A stretch of 64,000 nucleotides of DNA from Methyloligella sp050110875 (GTDB lineage: Bacteria > Pseudomonadota > Alphaproteobacteria > Rhizobiales > Methyloligellaceae), in the NCBI GenBank assembly GCA_050110875.1, contig CP188828.1, forward strand, positions 1,364,001 to 1,428,000, read 5' to 3'. How positions within the stretch are numbered: position 1 is the stretch's first letter; the number at the start of each line of letters is the position of its first letter. Position numbers and translations under genes: made by a program. The notes below the pieces were generated by a model. The model was not told the DNA's origin. It was given only the letters and a program-made list of their open reading frames with translations, and made no database searches. Shown piece after piece: positions 33,802-44,181 of the stretch.

Positions 33802-34263
33802 TCGAATTGGCCGGATCTCGCCGGGCGGATCGAGGGCGATCGCCATGTGCTGCCCGTCCGGGTCTATTTCGAGGACACGGATTTCGCCGGCATCGTCTAT
33901 CACGCCAACTATCTGAAATTCATCGAGCGGGGGCGCTCGGACTTCATCCGCCTGCTCGGCATCCATCACCAGGCGCTGAAAAACCCGGAGGACGGCGAGG
34001 AAGCCGTCTTCGTGGTGCGGCGGATCGAGATGGATTATCTACGGCCGGCCAAGCTGGACGACGTGTTGGAGGTGGAGACGGTCTGCTCGGAGATCGGCGG
34101 GGCGAGCCTGACGCTCACCCAGGAGGTGAAGAGGGGCGAGACCGTGCTGGTCCGCGCCAAGGTCGTGGTCGTGCTGATCTCGGCGGCCGGCAAGCCCCAG
34201 CGGATCGGCAAGATGATTCGCGAGGCGCTTGCGGATTACACGGGTGCGGCGTCGAGAACCTAG
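33796..34263 (+). CDS. ybgC: Acyl-CoA thioesterase YbgC (Tol-Pal associated)
   Basis: Hot-dog thioesterase encoded at the head of tol-pal operons, 155 aa from the GTG at 33796 (GGAGAG upstream). The signature YFEDTDFAGIVYHANYLKFIERGR contains the catalytic Asp (D29); then RIEMDYLRPAKLDDVLEVET. Acts on acyl-CoAs or acyl carrier protein, possibly in phospholipid turnover. A longer in-frame ORF exists upstream but lies in repeat DNA. Confidence 0.9.
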   Translation: MSSNWPDLAGRIEGDRHVLPVRVYFEDTDFAGIVYHANYLKFIERGRSDFIRLLGIHHQALKNPEDGEEAVFVVRRIEMDYLRPAKLDDVLEVETVCSEIGGASLTLTQEVKRGETVLVRAKVVVVLISAAGKPQRIGKMIREALADYTGAASRT

Positions 34264-34516
34264 TATCGGGGCATCGTGCTGCACGGTGTTTGAGGCAGCG
34301 GCATAAGTCACCGGAAATAACGAAGACCCCTGGTAACGCTGCTTAAGTTGCGTCACATTCCGGGCCCATGCTGAGCATAAGGTCCGTTTGGGCTTAGTCT
34401 TTGAGTCTTCCTGCCAGTTCGGTGTTGCTTAGACCCGCGTCAACGCGTCGCGGACCCAAAGGGCCGGCTCCTGTGTCAAGCGAGCAGGCTCGGGGCACGC
34501 ATTTCATGAGGCCAAG

Positions 34517-35203
<687 letters not shown>

Positions 35204-35206
35204 ACG

Positions 35207-35656
35207 ATGGGCGCAAGCGTGCAGGCGAACGGCAATGGCGGCGGGCGCAGCCGGCGGCGGCGGACGGCGCGCCCCATGGCGGAGATCAACGTCACGCCCA
35301 TGGTGGATGTGATGCTGGTGCTGCTCATCATCTTCATGGTGGCGGCGCCGCTGCTCACGGTGGGGGTGCCGATCGACCTGCCGAAATCAGAAGCCAATCA
35401 GATGCAGAGCGACAACGAGCCGCCGCTGGAGATCAGCATTGCCCAAGACGGCAAGATCTACTTGCAGGAAACCGAGCTTCAGCTCGACGAAATTGTGCCA
35501 AAACTGAAGGCTATCAGTGAGAACAACAGCGAAGCCCGCATCTATGTGCGGGGCGATCAAGAGGTCAACTACGGCACGATCATGAAGGTCATGGGAGCGG
35601 TCAATGGGGCCGGTTTCACCCGGATCGCGCTGATCTCGCTGCCGGAAGAACCTTAG
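35207..35656 (+). CDS. tolR: Tol-Pal system protein TolR
   Basis: TolR/ExbD family, 149 aa. A single TM near residues 30-50 has MAEINVTPMVDVMLVLLIIFMV, with the conserved proton-carrying Asp in the VDVMLVLL motif. Periplasmic part PLLTVGVPIDLPKSEANQM and ISIAQDGKIYLQETELQLDE. Lies between tolQ and tolA on the same transcript. Confidence 0.95.
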   Translation: MGASVQANGNGGGRSRRRRTARPMAEINVTPMVDVMLVLLIIFMVAAPLLTVGVPIDLPKSEANQMQSDNEPPLEISIAQDGKIYLQETELQLDEIVPKLKAISENNSEARIYVRGDQEVNYGTIMKVMGAVNGAGFTRIALISLPEEP

Positions 35657-35683
35657 GGATCTAAAGACGGGGCATTTGAGACC

Positions 35684-36637
35684 TTGGGCAGGAGCGCATT
35701 CATCTCCGCCGCTCTGCACGTCGCAATCGTGCTGTGGCTCGTGGTCGTGATCGACGGCACGCCGCTGGACGGCGAGCCGATCCGCGAGATCCCGGTCGAG
35801 ATCCTGTCGCCGTCGGAGCTCACCCAAATCAAGGCCGGCACCCAGGATGCGGAAAGCGACGCGCCGCTTGCGCCGAAGCCTGAAGAAGACAAGCCGGAAG
35901 CAGTGAACGAGAAGAAGGCGGAACAGGAATCGACCCCGCCGCCGCCTCCGCCGCCGGAAGAGACGCCGCCTGAGGAAGAAGCTCCCCAGGAGCAGGACGA
36001 CGTGCCGCCGCCTCCGCCGGAACCCGAGGAGGCGGCCGAGGCGCCGCCGCCCCCCGACGAATCGCCGGAGCCCGCGGAAGTGGCAGAAGACCGTCCGCCG
36101 CCGAGCGCGCCCTTGCGTAAGCCGCCCCCGCCGCCTCAGCCCCAGCAGGCCGAAACGCCGACCCGCAGCAACCGGCCCGCACCGGATACGGAAAGCGATT
36201 CCAGCACGGACCGGCTGGCGGCGCTTCTGAACAAGATGCCGGATGGCGGCGAGGAGCCGACCCTGGACGAACCGCCGCCTGAACAGACGGAGGAGGACGT
36301 CCGCGGCCAGACCAACGGCACCGAGATGACCATGTCGGTGAACGAGATCGACGCCTTACGGTCGCGCATCGCCCAGTGCTGGAACCCGCCGCCGGGCGGT
36401 CTCGGCGCCGACCGGATCATCGTGAAGCTCCGCATGCAGCTCAATGAGGACGGCACCCTTGTCGGCTATCCGACGGTGGAGAACAGCGGCAGTTCGCCTT
36501 TCTTCCGGGCCGCGGCCGACAGCGCCGTGCGCGCAGTCTATCAATGCCAGCCCTATTCGCTGCCGGTGGAAAAATACTCGCTGTGGCGGGACATGATTCT
36601 CAATTTCGACCCTAGCGATATGTATCGGGCGGGTTAA
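35684..36637 (+). CDS. tolA: Tol-Pal system protein TolA
   Basis: Periplasm-spanning protein of 317 aa. N-terminal TM (FISAALHVAIVLWLVVVID), a long Pro/Glu-rich linker (residues 40-170), and a C-terminal TolA domain with SRIAQCWNPPPGG, IIVKLRMQLNEDGTLVGYPTV and VYQCQPYSLPVEKYSLWRDM. The start is a TTG at 35684, the only candidate after the in-frame stop at 35654-35656, with weak spacing to a GGGG. In this lineage the linker is Pro/Glu-rich rather than the Ala/Lys-rich coil of E. coli. Confidence 0.9.
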   Translation: MGRSAFISAALHVAIVLWLVVVIDGTPLDGEPIREIPVEILSPSELTQIKAGTQDAESDAPLAPKPEEDKPEAVNEKKAEQESTPPPPPPPEETPPEEEAPQEQDDVPPPPPEPEEAAEAPPPPDESPEPAEVAEDRPPPSAPLRKPPPPPQPQQAETPTRSNRPAPDTESDSSTDRLAALLNKMPDGGEEPTLDEPPPEQTEEDVRGQTNGTEMTMSVNEIDALRSRIAQCWNPPPGGLGADRIIVKLRMQLNEDGTLVGYPTVENSGSSPFFRAAADSAVRAVYQCQPYSLPVEKYSLWRDMILNFDPSDMYRAG

Positions 36638-36679
36638 ACCGACGGCGGGAACGATTCTCTACTCCATAGAAGCGCGCGA

Positions 36680-38074
36680 ATGGCCATGCTGAAGCATCTT
36701 GCAGACAGATCTCTGTCGGGCGGTCCGACAAGCCGGGACTCCCGCAATTCCGGAATGCGCGGCCTCTTGGCCGGCTTGGCGGCATTCGCTTGCGCGGTTG
36801 CCCTGTTCGGTACGGTCCAGCCGGCCCGCGCCCAGCTCGAGCTCGATATCACCCAAGGCAATATTCAGCCTGTGCCGATCGCCATCACCCCGTTTCAGGC
36901 CGGCGGGTCGGTGGATCCGCGGATGGCCCAGGAGATCACCGCGGTGATCACCAACGATTTGAAATCGTCGGGCCTCTTCAAGCCGATCGATCCCGGCGCC
37001 TTCATCCAACAGAATGTCAGCATCGATCAGCCGCCGCGCTTTCAGGATTGGCAGGTGATCAACGCCCAAGCTCTGGTGATCGGCCGAATCGGGGCCAGCG
37101 ACGGGCGCCTGATGGCGGAGTTCCGGCTTTGGGACGTCTATGCGGGAAGACAGCTGGCGGGGGAGCAATTCTTCACCCGGCCGAAGGATGCACGGCGAAT
37201 CGGGCACATCATCGCCGACACAATCTATGAGCGAATCACCGGCGAGAAGGGCTATTTCGACACCCGAATCGTCTTCGTCGACGAATCCGGCCCCAAGGAC
37301 CAGCGAATCAAGCGTCTCGCGATCATGGATCAGGATGGCCACAATGTGCGTCTTTTGAGTTCGGGAACGAACCTCGTGGTCACGCCGCGCTTTAGCCCCT
37401 CGACCCAGGAGATCACCTTCATGTCCTACGAGGGGGGCGAGCCGAAGGTCTATCTGCTCAACATCGAGACCGGGCAGAAGGAGATCGTCGGCAGCTTCCC
37501 GGGGATGAGCTTCGCGCCACGATTCTCGCCGGACGGTCAGCGCATCATCATGAGCCGGCAGGAAGAGGGGGCGGCCAATATCTTCGAGATGGATCTGCGC
37601 AGCCGGCAGATGCGCAGGCTGACCAGCACGCCGGCGATCGATACCTCGCCTTCCTATTCGCCGGACGGGCGGCAGATCGTCTTCACGACCGACCGGGACG
37701 GCCGTCAGCAGCTCTATGTGATGAATGCAGACGGCTCCAACCAGCACCGGATCAGCGCCGGAAATGGCAGTTATTCAACGCCTGTATGGTCTCCGCGGGG
37801 GGATTTGATCGCCTTCACCAAGCAGTCGGGCGGGAAATTCCTGATCGGTGTGATGCGCCCGGACGGGACCGGAGAACGCATCCTCACCGAGGGCTATCAC
37901 AACGAGGGTCCGACCTGGGCGCCGAACGGACGGGTGATCATGTTCTTCCGTGACTCGCCCGGTGCCCAGGGCGGCCCGCGGCTCTATACCGTCGATCTCA
38001 CCGGCTACAACGTGCAGCAGGTGCCGACCCCGTCCTTCGCTTCGGACCCCGCCTGGTCGCCCCTGATCAACTGA
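36680..38074 (+). CDS. tolB: Tol-Pal system translocation protein TolB
   Basis: Periplasmic beta-propeller that binds Pal, 464 aa. A signal segment with a long N-region (ACAVALFGTVQPARAQLEL) is followed by the TolB N-terminal domain (VPIAITPFQAGGS, SSGLFKPIDPGAF) and six WD40-like PD40 blades with repeated FSPDG/YSPDGRQIVF motifs. Start could be 36680, 36686 or 36755; the first gives a long but plausible leader. Confidence 0.93.
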   Translation: MAMLKHLADRSLSGGPTSRDSRNSGMRGLLAGLAAFACAVALFGTVQPARAQLELDITQGNIQPVPIAITPFQAGGSVDPRMAQEITAVITNDLKSSGLFKPIDPGAFIQQNVSIDQPPRFQDWQVINAQALVIGRIGASDGRLMAEFRLWDVYAGRQLAGEQFFTRPKDARRIGHIIADTIYERITGEKGYFDTRIVFVDESGPKDQRIKRLAIMDQDGHNVRLLSSGTNLVVTPRFSPSTQEITFMSYEGGEPKVYLLNIETGQKEIVGSFPGMSFAPRFSPDGQRIIMSRQEEGAANIFEMDLRSRQMRRLTSTPAIDTSPSYSPDGRQIVFTTDRDGRQQLYVMNADGSNQHRISAGNGSYSTPVWSPRGDLIAFTKQSGGKFLIGVMRPDGTGERILTEGYHNEGPTWAPNGRVIMFFRDSPGAQGGPRLYTVDLTGYNVQQVPTPSFASDPAWSPLIN

Positions 38075-38167
38075 TCGAACGGGTCTTCCTGGGGCGGTCT
38101 CCCGCACCCCGATTCAGCGGTCTTCCACAGCCTGCTGTCCAAAACCTAGACGTGTGGTTACTTCCTA

Positions 38168-38175
38168 TTAACCAT
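38168..38175 (+). promoter_or_regulatory. CtrA half-site-like TTAACCAT upstream of lipoprotein/pal
   Basis: TTAACCAT octamer with GGTTA 12 nt before it, in the 282-nt gap after tolB. CtrA controls outer membrane genes including pal in related genera; binding here is inferred. Confidence 0.3.
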
Positions 38176-38355
38176 CTTGGCGGATAGTCCAGAATTGGCT
38201 AGCATGGGCGAATGCGGGGGCCGGAAGTACAGCGTGGCATTTTCGCACCAATACCCGACAAAGTGTTGGGTTCCACTAGTCCGTTCTTGATCTGAAGGTG
38301 GCACGCCGGTATTCCAAAACTTGGCTACTGCCGATTAACCAAAGGAGAGAAGACC

Positions 38356-38508
38356 ATGCAGGGTATGAAGGGCGTTATCGTCGCCGCCACGCTCGTGGCC
38401 GCCGCCGTTGCGCTGGGCGGCTGCTTTCATCACCATGAGAAGGCTGTCGTGACCGAGCCGCTGAAGCTTGGTTCCGCCGTGGTGCTGGAGCAGGTTGCTC
38501 GCGTCTAA
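38356..38508 (+). CDS. Small lipoprotein (50 aa) between tolB and pal
   Basis: A very short gene encoding 50 residues: MQGMKGVIVAATLVAAA then ALGGC, a clear lipobox with the lipidated Cys near residue 23, and a mature peptide of under 30 residues (FHHHEKAVVTEPLKLGSAVVLE). Ribosome binding site AAAGGAGAG is 7 nt upstream. No family recognised. Position inside the tol-pal cluster suggests an envelope role; it could instead be an entericidin-type small lipoprotein. Confidence 0.75.
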   Translation: MQGMKGVIVAATLVAAAVALGGCFHHHEKAVVTEPLKLGSAVVLEQVARV

Positions 38509-38729
38509 CGCGAATAACCCAAAGAATTTTCTATCGAGCAGAAACACCGTTTCTGCATGATGGATCTGGATGCCGGGACGCTGTGGCTAATTTGTTACAG
38601 CGTTCCGCAACCAGGTCTTTTTTTTGACATGTCGGAGCGCTTAGCTCTGCCCCGCGGATTTATGACTAGGAAAACGTTAAGCATTTAAGCCTAACGCTTT
38701 GCGAAGTCTGTTTAGCGGGAGTTCTGTCG

Positions 38730-39245
38730 ATGCGCTTCAATGAAGTCGCGAGACGGACGGGGCACATCGCCTGCGTCCTCACCATTGCCATCATTCTGGC
38801 CGCCTGCGCCCGTCAAAGCCCTAAAGAATATGGGGCGAATGGGCTTGGAAACGCGGGGCCGGCCACGCCGGGCTCAAGCCAGGATTTTGCGCAGAATGTC
38901 GGCGATACGGTTCATTTCCAGACCGACAGCACGAATCTGACGCCCCAGGCTCAAGGGATCCTGCGGAATCAGGCGCGCTGGTTGAACCAGTATCCGCAAT
39001 ATTCCATCACGCTGCAGGGCCATGCCGACGAGCGCGGCACGCGCGAGTACAACATCGCGCTGGGATCGCGCCGTGCCACCACGGTGCGCAACTTCCTAGC
39101 ACAGCAGGGCGTGAACCCGGCACGCATGCGGACCATCTCCTACGGTAAGGAGCGGCCTGTCGCGGTTTGCGACAACATCTCGTGCTGGTCGCAGAATCGT
39201 CGCGTGCAGACCAATCTGAACACGCGTGAGATGGCGCAGCGCTAA
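38730..39245 (+). CDS. pal: Peptidoglycan-associated lipoprotein Pal
   Basis: Outer membrane lipoprotein of the Tol-Pal system, 171 aa. Signal peptide with lipobox ILAAC (Cys about position 26). OmpA-like domain VHFQTDSTNLTPQAQGIL, TLQGHADERGTREYNIALGSRRA (peptidoglycan-binding Asp/Arg) and ISYGKERPVA. Preceded by a 221-nt gap after the small lipoprotein. The usual downstream cpoB/ybgF is not present before tilS. Confidence 0.96.
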   Translation: MRFNEVARRTGHIACVLTIAIILAACARQSPKEYGANGLGNAGPATPGSSQDFAQNVGDTVHFQTDSTNLTPQAQGILRNQARWLNQYPQYSITLQGHADERGTREYNIALGSRRATTVRNFLAQQGVNPARMRTISYGKERPVAVCDNISCWSQNRRVQTNLNTREMAQR

Positions 39246-39260
39246 GCTGCTTGCCTGGCG

Positions 39261-39280
39261 GCGCCAGTCTTTCCTGGCGC
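39261..39280 (+). terminator. Hairpin after pal
   Basis: GCGCCAG/CTGGCGC stem, loop TCTTTC, no T-run. Possibly a 3' stabilising or weak termination structure for the tol-pal transcript. Confidence 0.4.
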
Positions 39281-39482
39281 TCCGTGGCGCATGTCGGGCC
39301 ACCGGGCCGAGGAACTCCGATTCCCATGAGAGCTTGATTCTCTTGCCGTTTGGCGGCTTTGATCAGGCTTGAACGGCGCCCGGGTATAGGGTTCGGGCGT
39401 CAGATTAAGCGTTATGCCACCGAAGGACCGACCTTAAGAGGCCGGCCTTCCGATAGGCTGGCTTTGGCGCGATGGCTCGATC

Positions 39483-40775
39483 ATGACCCAATCTTCCAGG
39501 CCGCTCACGCCCGATGCCTGCGGGCCGCTCTTTGCGGAACTGATGCGATACGATCGTGTGGCGGTTGCCGTCTCCGGCGGACCCGACAGTCTCGCGCTGC
39601 TTTCTCTGCTCCAGAGATGGACGGAATCGCAAGGTCAGGGGCCGGCGATCACAGTCCTGACGGTCGACCACGGCTTGCGGCCTGAATCGGCGGCCGAGGC
39701 GGAGACGGTCGCGCGTATCGCTGACGAGATGGGGCTCCCCCACGAGACGCTCCGGTGGGAGGCGGGGCGGCCGGATGTGTCCGGCCTGCAGGCCAGGGCC
39801 AGGCAAGCTCGATACGATCTCCTGGCCGCCTGTTGCCACGAGAAGGGCATCCCGGCGCTGCTCACGGCCCACCATCTCGACGACCAGGCCGAGACGTTCC
39901 TGATGCGGCTTGCGCGCGGCAGCGGGCTGGATGGGCTTGCTGCCATTCCCGCGCAGGGCGATTGGGCCGGAATCGCCATTCATAGGCCGCTGCTCGATGT
40001 GCCGAAGGCGCGGTTGATCGCGACGGCAGAGGCGGCGGGCCTCGCCTTTACCGAGGATGCCAGCAATCGCGATCCGCGGTTCGAGCGGGTGCGGCTGCGG
40101 GGGGAAACGGAAGCGCTCGGCGCACTCGGGCTCACGCCGGAGGCGATCGCCTTGGCCGCGAAACGCCTTTCCCGGGCCCGGGCGGCGCTGGATCGGGCCA
40201 CAGAGACGTTCTTGAGCGAGTCGGCGGATCTCAGCCGGGCCGGCAGCGCGGAGATCGACTTGAAGGCTCTGCTCGCCGCGCCGGAGGAGATTTCTCTTCG
40301 GGCGCTGCAGAGGCTCATCGCCATGGCCGGCGGACGGCAGGAGCCTCTGCGGCTGGCGAAGCTCGAGGTTTTGCTTCAGGAACTGCGGGAGATTCCTCTG
40401 AAGACGCGGACCCTGGGCGGCTGCCGCCTCGCGCCGGTGGGAGAGCGACTTGCCATCGCCCGTGAGACGCGGCGGCGCGGGATTCCCGACATGACCCTGA
40501 TGCCAGGACAAAAGGCCTTGTGGGACAATCGTTTCCTCGTCTCCCTGGAAGGCGCGGCTGCGGCGCCGGTCACCGTAAGGCCGCTTGGGGAAGAGGCCGC
40601 TCAAGCGGTCAAGGACCTGCCGTGGCTCCGATCCGTGCCCCGTTGGGCCAGGGCATCCTTGCCATCATGCTGGCGCAATCAAGCGTTGCTATCGGTGTCC
40701 TGTCAGGGGCTGGAGCCGGAGACGGCACGCCGTGATGCAAAATTCAGCGCCCGCTTCGTGCATGCGCTCGATTGA
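39483..40775 (+). CDS. tilS: tRNA(Ile)-lysidine synthase TilS
   Basis: ATP-dependent enzyme that modifies C34 of tRNA-Ile to lysidine, 430 aa. N-terminal PP-loop VAVSGGPDSLALLSLL, VDHGLRPESAAEAETV, and AHHLDDQAETFLMRLARGSG. The C-terminal region is more divergent, as usual for alphaproteobacteria. Follows pal and precedes ftsH, a standard arrangement. Confidence 0.92.
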   Translation: MTQSSRPLTPDACGPLFAELMRYDRVAVAVSGGPDSLALLSLLQRWTESQGQGPAITVLTVDHGLRPESAAEAETVARIADEMGLPHETLRWEAGRPDVSGLQARARQARYDLLAACCHEKGIPALLTAHHLDDQAETFLMRLARGSGLDGLAAIPAQGDWAGIAIHRPLLDVPKARLIATAEAAGLAFTEDASNRDPRFERVRLRGETEALGALGLTPEAIALAAKRLSRARAALDRATETFLSESADLSRAGSAEIDLKALLAAPEEISLRALQRLIAMAGGRQEPLRLAKLEVLLQELREIPLKTRTLGGCRLAPVGERLAIARETRRRGIPDMTLMPGQKALWDNRFLVSLEGAAAAPVTVRPLGEEAAQAVKDLPWLRSVPRWARASLPSCWRNQALLSVSCQGLEPETARRDAKFSARFVHALD

Positions 40776-41016
40776 CGTCTGCCGCCGGCTCCCCGGCATG
40801 TTGAGAAAGAATGCACAGTTTTGCGCTAGTCTCTGAGCGCTTTTCGAACCGGTGCGACGCCTCGTCTCCGTTCTATTTGCGGGGCTTCAGGCGGTTGGCA
40901 AATGGTTCGCCCGTGCCTATCTTTAACCCTCGACGAAGGCTCTTCAGCGATTTGCTTGTAGGCGAAGTAAATTGGCGGAAGAGAGCACGTCCCTTTTCAA
41001 TCAATCAGGGCAATCG

Positions 41017-42957
41017 ATGAATTCGAATTTCCGTAACTTCGCGATCTGGGTGTTTATCGGTCTTTTGCTGATTGCCCTGTTCAACCTGTTTCAAAATCCC
41101 GGAAATCACGTCCGCGGCTCGGAGATCAGCTTCTCGCAGCTCCTGAGCGACGTCGATAACGGCAGCGTCGAGGACGTGACGATATCCGGCAACCAGATCA
41201 CCGGTCATTATTCCGACGGGCGCAGCTTCCAGACCTATGCGCCGAACGATCCCGGCCTGGTCGAACGGCTCTACAACAAGGATGTGAAGATCACCGCCAA
41301 GCCGTCGGAAGACGACGTGCCGTCCCTGATGGGCGTGCTGGTCTCGTGGTTCCCGATGCTGCTCCTGATCGCGGTGTGGATCTTCTTCATGCGCCAGATG
41401 CAGTCCGGCGGCGGCCGGGCCATGGGCTTCGGCAAGTCGAAGGCCAAGCTGCTGACCGAGCGTCAGGGGCGGGTGACCTTCGAGGATGTCGCCGGCGTCA
41501 ACGAGGCGAAGGAAGACCTCCAGGAAATCGTGGAGTTTCTGAAGGATCCGCAGAAGTTTCAGCGGCTCGGCGGCCGCATTCCGCGCGGCGCGCTGCTGGT
41601 CGGTCCTCCTGGCACCGGCAAGACCCTGATCGCGCGTGCCGTCGCGGGCGAGGCCAATGTGCCGTTCTTCACCATCTCGGGCTCCGACTTCGTGGAGATG
41701 TTCGTGGGCGTCGGCGCGAGCCGCGTGCGCGACATGTTCGAGCAGGCGAAGAAGAATGCGCCCTGCATCATCTTCATCGACGAGATCGATGCGGTCGGCC
41801 GTCATCGTGGCGCCGGTCTCGGCGGCGGCAATGACGAGCGCGAGCAGACCCTGAACCAGCTGCTGGTCGAGATGGACGGCTTCGAGGCCAATGAAGGCAT
41901 CATCCTGATCGCCGCCACCAACCGTCCGGACGTGCTGGATCCGGCGCTGCTGCGTCCGGGCCGTTTCGACCGCCAGGTCGTGGTGCCGCGGCCCGACATC
42001 ATCGGCCGCGAGCGGATCTTGAACGTCCATGTGCGGAAGGTCCCGCTGGCGCCGAATGTCGATCTGAAGGTGATCGCGCGCGGCACGCCGGGCTTCTCCG
42101 GCGCCGACCTGGCCAATCTGGTCAACGAGGCGGCTCTGCTGGCGGCCCGCCGCTCCAAGCGCCTGGTGACCCAGACGGAGCTGGAGGACGCCAAGGACAA
42201 GGTTCTGATGGGCGCCGAGCGCCGGTCCATGGTGATGACCGACGAGGAGAAGATGCTGACCGCCTATCACGAGGGCGGCCATGCCCTGGTGGCGCTGCAT
42301 CAGCCGTTTTCCGATCCGGTTCACAAGGCGACCATTATCCCGCGCGGCCGGGCGCTGGGCATGGTCATGCGGCTGCCGGAGCGGGATGTGCTGTCCCACA
42401 CCCGCGGCAAGCTGATGGCCGACCTGACCGTCGCCATGGGCGGTCGCGTCGCCGAGGAGGTGATCTTCGGCTACGAGAAGGTCACCTCGGGTGCGGCGTC
42501 CGACATCAAGATGGCGACCAATCTGGCGCGGGCCATGGTCACCCAGTTCGGCATGTCCGATAAGCTGGGGCCGCTGGCTTACGGCGAGAACGAGGAAGAG
42601 GTGTTCCTGGGCCATTCGGTGGCGCGGCAGCAGAACCTCTCCGACGACACCCAGGCCATGGTCGACGAGGAGATCCACCGTTTCGTCGACGAGGCCCATG
42701 AGCGGGCGCGGAAGATCATCGACGAGAATATCGACGATCTGCATACCATCGCCAAAGGGCTGATCGAATACGAGACTCTGACGGGCGCGGAAATCAAGGA
42801 TCTGCTCGCCGGCAAGCCGCCGAAGCGCGATGTTGCCGACGATACGCCGAGCAAGCCGACAGCATCTTCTGCGGTGCCGACGGCGGGCCGCGGCAAGAAG
42901 AAGAAATCCGATCCCGAGCCGGGCACCGGCGGAATGGAACCGCAACCGCAGACTTAG
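41017..42957 (+). CDS. ftsH: ATP-dependent zinc metalloprotease FtsH
   Basis: Membrane-anchored AAA+ protease, 646 aa. Start at 41017 (MNSNFRNFAIWVFIG) with AGGG upstream. Two TM helices flank a periplasmic domain; then Walker A VGPPGTGKTLIA, Walker B CIIFIDEIDAVG, SRH NRPDVLDPALLRPGRFDR and the zinc motif HEGGHALVALH. C-terminal coiled coil and a Lys/Pro-rich tail. The HEGGH motif is the family's HExGH. Confidence 0.97.
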   Translation: MNSNFRNFAIWVFIGLLLIALFNLFQNPGNHVRGSEISFSQLLSDVDNGSVEDVTISGNQITGHYSDGRSFQTYAPNDPGLVERLYNKDVKITAKPSEDDVPSLMGVLVSWFPMLLLIAVWIFFMRQMQSGGGRAMGFGKSKAKLLTERQGRVTFEDVAGVNEAKEDLQEIVEFLKDPQKFQRLGGRIPRGALLVGPPGTGKTLIARAVAGEANVPFFTISGSDFVEMFVGVGASRVRDMFEQAKKNAPCIIFIDEIDAVGRHRGAGLGGGNDEREQTLNQLLVEMDGFEANEGIILIAATNRPDVLDPALLRPGRFDRQVVVPRPDIIGRERILNVHVRKVPLAPNVDLKVIARGTPGFSGADLANLVNEAALLAARRSKRLVTQTELEDAKDKVLMGAERRSMVMTDEEKMLTAYHEGGHALVALHQPFSDPVHKATIIPRGRALGMVMRLPERDVLSHTRGKLMADLTVAMGGRVAEEVIFGYEKVTSGAASDIKMATNLARAMVTQFGMSDKLGPLAYGENEEEVFLGHSVARQQNLSDDTQAMVDEEIHRFVDEAHERARKIIDENIDDLHTIAKGLIEYETLTGAEIKDLLAGKPPKRDVADDTPSKPTASSAVPTAGRGKKKKSDPEPGTGGMEPQPQT

Positions 42958-42977
42958 GTTCGGCGCGAAACAAGTTC

Positions 42978-43016
42978 CGGCCATCGTCTTTAAAGAGGCG
43001 GTGGCCGGTTCGCTTT
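42978..43016 (+). terminator. Terminator after ftsH
   Basis: CCGGCCATCG/CGGTGGCCGG 10-bp stem with one G-T pair, loop TCTTTAAAGAG, followed by TTCGCTTTT. Confidence 0.5.
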
Positions 43017-43086
43017 TCCGATCCGTTATGCTTACTTGCAGCCCGATTCCCGCCGCAACGCGGCATGCTTCGGAACGATACGCTTT

Positions 43087-44181
43087 ATGACACGCCTCTA
43101 CCTCCGGCCGCTCGGCTTCGTTTATGGCCCGGCAGCGAAGACCGCCATGGCGGAAGGGTTCGCTCTGCCTGTCGCCGGCGGACCCGTGGCCTTCACCATG
43201 GCGGAAATCGTCGAGGGGGTGCCGGGCAAGGCAAAGCGCCGAATGGCAACGGCCGGCGATCTCTCTCTGACCAAGGATACCGATCTCTACGCCCTGATCG
43301 GCCGGGTGACCGCACCTCGGCCCCCTATTGCGGGTATCTCGTCGGACCGCCTGGCTTCGGGACGCCCGCTTCTGATGGGCATCGTCAATGTCACGCCGGA
43401 CAGCTTCTCAGACGGCGGGCTCTACGATCAGAAGGAGCCGGCGGTGAACCATGCGGCGGAGCTGATCCAGGCGGGTGCGGAGATCGTGGATATCGGTGGG
43501 GAATCGACTCGGCCCGGCGCGGAGACCGTGCCCGGCGAGGACGAGCTGTCCCGGGTGATCCCGGTGATCGAGGAGCTTCGTGGCGTGAAGGCGGTCCTCT
43601 CCGTCGACACGCGCAAGGCGGAGGTGGCGCGGGTATCGGCCGAGCGGGGAGCCAAGATCTTCAACGACGTTTCGGCCCTGACGTATGACGACGAAAGTCT
43701 CGCCGTTGCGCGCGATGCCGAGCTCTCGGTGGTGCTGATGCATGCGAAGGGCGACCCCAAGACCATGCAGGACAAGCCGGCCTATGCGGATGTGGTCTTG
43801 GAGGTCTACGACTATCTGGCGGCGCGAATCGCGGCCGTTCGCGAGGCAGGTATCCCGGAGGAGGCGATCATCGCCGATCCCGGTATCGGATTCGGCAAGA
43901 ATATCGACCACAATCTCGACCTGCTGGCCCATCTTTCGATCTTCCATGGGCTCGGCGTGCCGCTTCTGGTCGGCGCCTCCCGCAAGCGGTTCATCGAAGG
44001 GGTGATGGGGGAGAAGAACCCGCGCAACCGGGAGCCGGGATCCCAGGCAATCGCCATTTCATCGGCCGCCCAGGGCGCGCAGATCCTGCGCGTTCACGAT
44101 GTGGCTGGCACGCGACAGGCGCTGGATGTTTGGCACGGCACGGTGGTCGGCAGCCCCGAAAATGCCCAGAGTTCCGATTAA
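43087..44181 (+). CDS. folP: Dihydropteroate synthase FolP
   Basis: Condenses p-aminobenzoate with dihydropterin pyrophosphate in folate synthesis. The ATG at 43087 gives 364 aa; alternative in-frame codons upstream have no clear ribosome binding site. A family-atypical N-terminal region of about 90 residues precedes the TIM barrel, which begins LLMGIVNVTPDSFSDGGLY. IVDIGGESTRPGAE, IFNDVSAL, VLMHAKG and the C-terminal VPLLVGASRKRFI are the pterin- and phosphate-binding signatures. Such an N-terminal extension is seen in Rhizobiales FolP. Confidence 0.93.
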   Translation: MTRLYLRPLGFVYGPAAKTAMAEGFALPVAGGPVAFTMAEIVEGVPGKAKRRMATAGDLSLTKDTDLYALIGRVTAPRPPIAGISSDRLASGRPLLMGIVNVTPDSFSDGGLYDQKEPAVNHAAELIQAGAEIVDIGGESTRPGAETVPGEDELSRVIPVIEELRGVKAVLSVDTRKAEVARVSAERGAKIFNDVSALTYDDESLAVARDAELSVVLMHAKGDPKTMQDKPAYADVVLEVYDYLAARIAAVREAGIPEEAIIADPGIGFGKNIDHNLDLLAHLSIFHGLGVPLLVGASRKRFIEGVMGEKNPRNREPGSQAIAISSAAQGAQILRVHDVAGTRQALDVWHGTVVGSPENAQSSD

